From: JBMTVN01 sp046047235
Lineage (GTDB): Bacteria > Verrucomicrobiota > Verrucomicrobiia > Limisphaerales > JAHDYP01
DNA: 9,110 nt
Assembly: GCA_046047235.1 (NCBI GenBank)
Contig: JBJOII010000183.1
Coordinates: 1 to 9,110, forward strand
Direction: 5' to 3'
Shown: one piece after another, positions 5,788-9,110 of the stretch
Numbering within the stretch: the first letter of the stretch is position 1
Layout: every line of letters starts with the position of its first letter
Translations under genes and position numbers: made by a program
The notes under the pieces: generated by a model
What the model was told of the DNA's origin: nothing
What the model saw: only the letters and a program-made list of their open reading frames with translations
The model's database searches: none

Positions 5788-6726
5788 CTAGTGATCCCCG
5801 CCCCGCTGTGCAAGGTGCACATCAAACCAGTCCGCAAATCGCATGATGTCCAAAGGCATCGTCAACCAACCGTGCTCCCCACCCTTGTGCACCTCCAGCT
5901 GAATCGGCCTCCCCACTCCCTTCGCCTTCTCCGCAAACCACTCCGATTGCTCCAATGGAGTCAGCGTGTCCGCATCCCCGTGCACAATCAAAACCGGCGG
6001 CAAATTGCTGCTCACATGGTAAATCGGCGACAAATCCCTCCCCACCGTCTTCCATAACTCAAAATCCGTCCCCGCCGCCCCAAACGCCTTGCGAAAACTC
6101 TTCGGCGGCCCGCCATCCCCAAGGTTCTCCGTCGACTTGCCCAAATTCAATAAGTCCGTCACCGGAAAAAAAATCGCCACCGCCTGCACCGCACTGCTCT
6201 CCCGATCCACCTCATCCTCCGCATCCGGATCACCCCCGCCCCCGCGCGTCGCTAGCATCAAACTCAAATGCCCCCCGGCACTCCCGCCCGTCACCCCCAA
6301 TCGACCCGGATCCACCCCATACTCCCCCGCATGATGACGCACATAACGCACCCCGCGATTCACATCCTCCACAATCTCCATCACCGATGCCTCCGGCTGG
6401 GATATATGGTAAATCGCAAACACGGTGTAACCCCGACGCAGTAACGGTGCCGCAATCCACGCATCAAAACTGCCCGGCGCTCCCGATTTCCAACTCCCAC
6501 TCACCATCATCATCACTCCCAACCCATTCGGCTTCGTCGGCCGCAATACATCCAGATACAACGCCCGCTCCCCACGCCTCCCATACTCCACCCCGTCCTT
6601 CCGCTCCACATCCGGATGCAAATACACCCACCCACCCGCAGCTACCGCCGACACCAGAACTACCAACCCCGCCAACCCCAACAACAACCTCTTCATTAAA
6701 CGACGCCAGGACATGCCGCGAACCAT
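5788..6726 (-). CDS. Membrane-anchored alpha/beta hydrolase (esterase/lipase-like)
   Basis: Serine hydrolase of the alpha/beta fold, nearest to the HSL-like/BD-FAE carboxylesterase type; likely substrate is an ester such as an acetylated carbohydrate, but this is inference. Numbered from the ATG at 6726 (312 residues): a basic N-terminus and a hydrophobic segment (about 14-35) would anchor it facing outward. The nucleophile elbow is VTGGSAGGHL with Ser149; the acid is in HGDADTLTP (Asp253) and the base in GGEHGW (His285), so the triad is complete. The start is uncertain: a GTG at 6732 and in-frame ATGs at 6714 and 6696 also exist. I prefer 6726 because a G-rich AGGGGGTGGGT directly precedes it; the anchor is kept with any choice. 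It is divergent from the S9 peptidase, sharing a control region with a large dyad, and is followed by the zinc-ribbon gene. Confidence 0.9.
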   Translation of the reverse strand: MVRGMSWRRLMKRLLLGLAGLVVLVSAVAAGGWVYLHPDVERKDGVEYGRRGERALYLDVLRPTKPNGLGVMMMVSGSWKSGAPGSFDAWIAAPLLRRGYTVFAIYHISQPEASVMEIVEDVNRGVRYVRHHAGEYGVDPGRLGVTGGSAGGHLSLMLATRGGGGDPDAEDEVDRESSAVQAVAIFFPVTDLLNLGKSTENLGDGGPPKSFRKAFGAAGTDFELWKTVGRDLSPIYHVSSNLPPVLIVHGDADTLTPLEQSEWFAEKAKGVGRPIQLEVHKGGEHGWLTMPLDIMRFADWFDVHLAQRGGDH

Positions 6727-6781
6727 ACCCACCCCCTACCCCGATTCAAGCCGCCAATACCCCCCCACGCCCAGATCGAAT

Positions 6782-6821
6782 TGCACGGATTCGCGTGACG
6801 ATCGTCACACGAATCCGAGCA
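6782..6821. promoter_or_regulatory. 40-base inverted repeat with CRP/FNR-like core in the divergent control region
   Basis: Two 20-base arms meet without a loop (6782-6801 and 6802-6821); 18 of 20 positions are complementary, and the inner 16-base arms (6786-6817) have a single mismatch. The centre reads CGTGA-N6-TCACA (6794-6809), one base off the classical CRP consensus TGTGA-N6-TCACA. It lies 33 bases before the S9 peptidase ATG and 55 bases before the preferred hydrolase ATG, a natural operator position for both. No T-tract follows on either strand, so a terminator is unlikely. Whether it binds a regulator or folds as a hairpin in RNA is not shown. Confidence 0.6.
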
Positions 6822-6854
6822 CAGCACTCCAACATCTAAAGCACGTTCCAAATC

Positions 6855-8969
6855 ATGCATCCTGCCCCCGCTTCCCCCCACCATCCAAGCCTGACCTGCC
6901 TCACCCTGCTCCTGCTCTGCTCCATCACCCACAGCCGGGCAGAAAAACGCCCGCTCAACCTCCTCGATGTAGCCCGCATCCGGCAGGTCTCCGAACTCGC
7001 GCCCAGCGATTCAGGACAACACATCGCCTACACACTCTCCGTCCCTCGCCGCCCGCTCACCGAGGACGATGGCCCCGCGTGGCAGGAACTGCACGTCGTC
7101 ACACCCAACCACACCTCACGCCCCTTCATCACCGGCCCGGTCAATGTCACCGGTATCCAATGGCGCCCCAATTCACACGAAATCTCCTTCCTCCAAAAAC
7201 GCACCGGCGATGAACAAACCAGCCTCTATTCCATCCCAGTCAATGGCGGCGAAGCCACCCGCATCGCCACCCATGCCACCGGGATAGGAACCTACGACTG
7301 GAACCCCGACGGCTCACAAATCGCCTTCCTCACCAAGGCAGAAACCCCCAAGGAACAAAAGGACGACGAAAAGAAGGGCTTCGCAGCAGAAGTCTTCGAA
7401 GAAGATTGGCAGCCCACCAAGGTCTGGCTCGTTGCCGCATCAGCCCCCCCCGACCCCTGGTTAGACCAGGAACCCGTCCAGCCCACACCACTAGACCTCC
7501 CCGGCTCGGCCCACGCCGTGAAATGGAGCCCCAATGGACAACTGCTCGCCATCAGCCTTACCCCCACCCCAGGTGTCGATGACACCCTCATGCGCCAGAA
7601 AATCCACATCTACAACCCCCAGACCCAAACCGTCACAGCCACCATCGAAACCCCAGGCAAACTCGGCCAGTTCGAATGGAGTCCCGACAGCAGCCAGCTC
7701 TGCCTCATCGCCACCACCGACATCCACGACCCAAAAGAAGGCCGACTCCTCGTCGCCCCCGTAACCGGCGGCATCCCCACCGAAATCGTCCCGAATTACC
7801 TCGGGCACTTCTCCCGCCTCAGCTGGGCCACCCCACACACAGTCCTCGCCCTCGGCCAAACCGGAACCACCAGTGAAATCCTCTCAGTCCAAATCGGACA
7901 GCCCCCCACCCAAATCCTCCCAGCCAACCAAATCGTGGTGGACGACCTCACCCCAACCGCTAACGCCACACACATCTTCCTCATCGCCCAATCACCAAAC
8001 CACCCCCCGGAACTCTACCAACTCAACCCCCAACAACCGGAACCCGAACGCCTCACTGACTCCAACCCCTGGCTGGCCGAAGTCCAGCTGGCGAAACAGG
8101 AAGTGGTCCGCTACACAGCACGCGATGGACTAGAACTCGAAGGCATCCTCGTCCACCCCCTCCACGACAATCCCCCGGGACAACGACACTACGAAAAATC
8201 CGGTCAACGCTACCCCCTCATCCTCACCGTCCACGGCGGCCCCGAATCCCACCAGGCCAACGGATGGGTCACCACCTACTCGCGCCTCGGCCAAATCGCC
8301 GCAACCGAGGGATTCGCAGTCTTTTACCCTAACTACCGCGGCAGCACCGGACGCGGCGTGGAATTCTCGAAACTCGGCCAGGGCGACTACGCCGGCGCCG
8401 AATTCAATGACCTCGTCGATGCCGTCCAACACCTCGTCAACCTCAAGCTCGTCGATCCCAAAAAAGTCGGTGTCACCGGAGGATCCTACGGCGGCTACGC
8501 CACCGCCTGGTGCGCCACCAAACTCACCGAACATTTCGCGGCCGGTGTCATGTTCGTCGGCATCAGCGACCATATCTCCAAGTTCGGCACCACGGATATC
8601 CCCGACGAAATGTACCTCGTCCACGCCAGACACTACCCCTGGGAAAAATGGGACTGGTTCCTCGAACGCAGCCCCATCCGCTACGCCGAACAAGCCCGCA
8701 CACCCCTGCTCATCCTCCACGGCAAAGCCGATACCCGCGTCCACCCCTCCCAATCCCGTGAACTCTTCCGCTACCTCAAAACGCACGGCAATACCCCCGT
8801 CCGCCTGGTCGAATACCCCGGGGAAGGCCACGGCAACCGCAAAGCCGCCTCCCGACTCGATTACAGCATCCGCACCCTCCGCTGGTTCCAACACTACCTC
8901 TACGGCCAGGGCGGAAACCCTCCCCCCCACGAAATCAACCTCACCCCCTACCGCCCCAGCCAACCCTAA
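6855..8969 (+). CDS. Secreted S9 family peptidase (prolyl oligopeptidase / acylaminoacyl-peptidase type)
   Basis: Serine oligopeptidase predicted to cleave short peptides in the periplasm or outside. The 704-residue product starts with a signal peptide (hydrophobic 13-24, likely cleavage after HSRA at 29). Residues about 45-400 form a beta-propeller; four PD40-like blades are visible (WRPNSHEISF 103-112, WNPDGSQIAF 149-158, WSPNGQLLAIS 224-234, WSPDSSQLCLI 275-285). The catalytic alpha/beta domain (about 420-685) has the HGGP oxyanion motif (460-463), NYRGSTGRG (493-501), nucleophile GGSYGGY with Ser544, HGKADTRVHP with Asp626 and EGHGN with His659, a full triad. Length fits the S9C-like group. 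The ATG at 6855 gives a complete signal peptide but no clear ribosome-binding site precedes it. The gene is divergent from the alpha/beta hydrolase, and a large dyad ends 33 bases before its start. Its stop codon lies at the beginning of a heptamer-repeat region. Confidence 0.95.
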   Translation: MHPAPASPHHPSLTCLTLLLLCSITHSRAEKRPLNLLDVARIRQVSELAPSDSGQHIAYTLSVPRRPLTEDDGPAWQELHVVTPNHTSRPFITGPVNVTGIQWRPNSHEISFLQKRTGDEQTSLYSIPVNGGEATRIATHATGIGTYDWNPDGSQIAFLTKAETPKEQKDDEKKGFAAEVFEEDWQPTKVWLVAASAPPDPWLDQEPVQPTPLDLPGSAHAVKWSPNGQLLAISLTPTPGVDDTLMRQKIHIYNPQTQTVTATIETPGKLGQFEWSPDSSQLCLIATTDIHDPKEGRLLVAPVTGGIPTEIVPNYLGHFSRLSWATPHTVLALGQTGTTSEILSVQIGQPPTQILPANQIVVDDLTPTANATHIFLIAQSPNHPPELYQLNPQQPEPERLTDSNPWLAEVQLAKQEVVRYTARDGLELEGILVHPLHDNPPGQRHYEKSGQRYPLILTVHGGPESHQANGWVTTYSRLGQIAATEGFAVFYPNYRGSTGRGVEFSKLGQGDYAGAEFNDLVDAVQHLVNLKLVDPKKVGVTGGSYGGYATAWCATKLTEHFAAGVMFVGISDHISKFGTTDIPDEMYLVHARHYPWEKWDWFLERSPIRYAEQARTPLLILHGKADTRVHPSQSRELFRYLKTHGNTPVRLVEYPGEGHGNRKAASRLDYSIRTLRWFQHYLYGQGGNPPPHEINLTPYRPSQP

Positions 8970-9110
8970 CCCTCAAACCTCCAACCCTTAACCAATAACC
9001 AATAACCCACCTGCCCCCCCATCTCCTAGCTCCTACCTTCTAGCTCCTGCGCGATCTCCCATCTCCCATCTCCCATCTCCCATCTCCCATCTCCCATCTC
9101 CCATCTCCCA
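8961..9110. repeat. Compound heptamer-repeat region after the S9 peptidase, running off the window
   Basis: No gene is visible after 8969. From 8961 the DNA has period 7: CAACCCT, AACCCTC, AAACCTC, CAACCCT, TAACCAA, TAACCAA, TAACCCA (8961-9009), all carrying AACC or a close variant. After a short C-run the register shifts by three and resumes at 9020 with CATCTCC, TAGCTCC, TACCTTC, TAGCTCC, TGCGCGA, then the exact array. The peptidase stop codon (8967-8969) lies within the first units. The full extent is unknown because the region continues past the right edge. Confidence 0.8.
9054..9110. repeat. Exact ATCTCCC tandem array (at least 8 units)
   Basis: Eight perfect head-to-tail copies of ATCTCCC occupy 9054-9109, with the first base of a ninth at 9110. 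The absence of any substitution indicates recent expansion or active homogenisation. On the minus strand it reads GGGAGAT repeated, giving regularly spaced G-triplets with 4-base loops. Confidence 0.95.

Noticed and set aside
6786..6817. Intrinsic terminator between hydrolase and peptidase
   Set aside because: The hairpin lies between two gene starts, not ends, and no T-tract follows on either strand.
6855..6941. Lipoprotein signal on the S9 peptidase (Cys15 or Cys22)
   Set aside because: Neither Cys is preceded by a lipobox (the residues before Cys22 are LLL); a signal peptidase I site after HSRA fits better.
8130..8963. Minus-strand open frame of 277 codons antisense to the peptidase catalytic domain
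   Set aside because: Same shadow pattern (Gly/Val/Asp/Glu/Ala-rich) opposite the conserved S9 catalytic core; no ribosome-binding site or motif supports it.
9054..9110. CRISPR array at the right edge
   Set aside because: The repeat is seven bases, directly tandem and without spacers; it is a microsatellite-type array.

Overview
The window is high-GC bacterial DNA carrying seven protein-coding genes (the first cut by the left edge) and no RNA gene that I can recognise. The style of the proteins suggests the Planctomycetes-Verrucomicrobia-Chlamydiae group, most probably Verrucomicrobia. Pointers are a Tat-exported Gfo/Idh/MocA oxidoreductase, a small zinc-ribbon protein with a long Pro/Ala/Glu linker, membrane-anchored and secreted alpha/beta hydrolases, and C-rich heptamer repeats between genes. 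The lineage is an inference from gene content, not from a marker gene. The + strand is strongly C-rich and G-poor in genes of either orientation, so base composition follows the DNA strand rather than the direction of transcription.

Layout. At 1-866 (+) lies the end of asd (aspartate-semialdehyde dehydrogenase), closed by a good intrinsic terminator at 890-917. A C-rich heptamer array (930-985) follows and runs into the 3' end of the next gene. At 961-3496 (-) is a tightly coupled three-gene operon: ABC-type ATPase, six-helix ABC-2 permease, and a membrane-anchored TPR protein with an unusual His/Asp/Glu-rich insert; both junctions are 4-base ATGA overlaps. At 3637-4980 (+) is the Gfo/Idh/MocA oxidoreductase, divergent from the ABC operon. 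At 5029-6726 (-) are an alpha/beta hydrolase and, 45 bases downstream, a zinc-ribbon protein. At 6855-8969 (+) is a secreted S9 (prolyl oligopeptidase-type) peptidase, divergent from the hydrolase. The divergent gap holds a 40-base near-perfect dyad with a CRP/FNR-like core. From about 8961 to the right edge the DNA is a compound heptamer repeat ending in eight exact ATCTCCC units.

Function. asd belongs to lysine/threonine/methionine biosynthesis. The ABC operon most likely makes an export or membrane-remodelling complex whose third subunit may bind metal through its His-rich segment; the substrate cannot be read from sequence. The oxidoreductase, anchored hydrolase and S9 peptidase all look envelope-localised and fit a degradative, polymer-using life style. 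The two least ordinary things are the heptamer arrays at gene 3' ends (period 7 running through stop codons, stop triplets in all three frames, G-quadruplex-capable complementary strand) and the His-rich TPR subunit of the ABC operon. I did not find a defence, CRISPR or mobile-element system.
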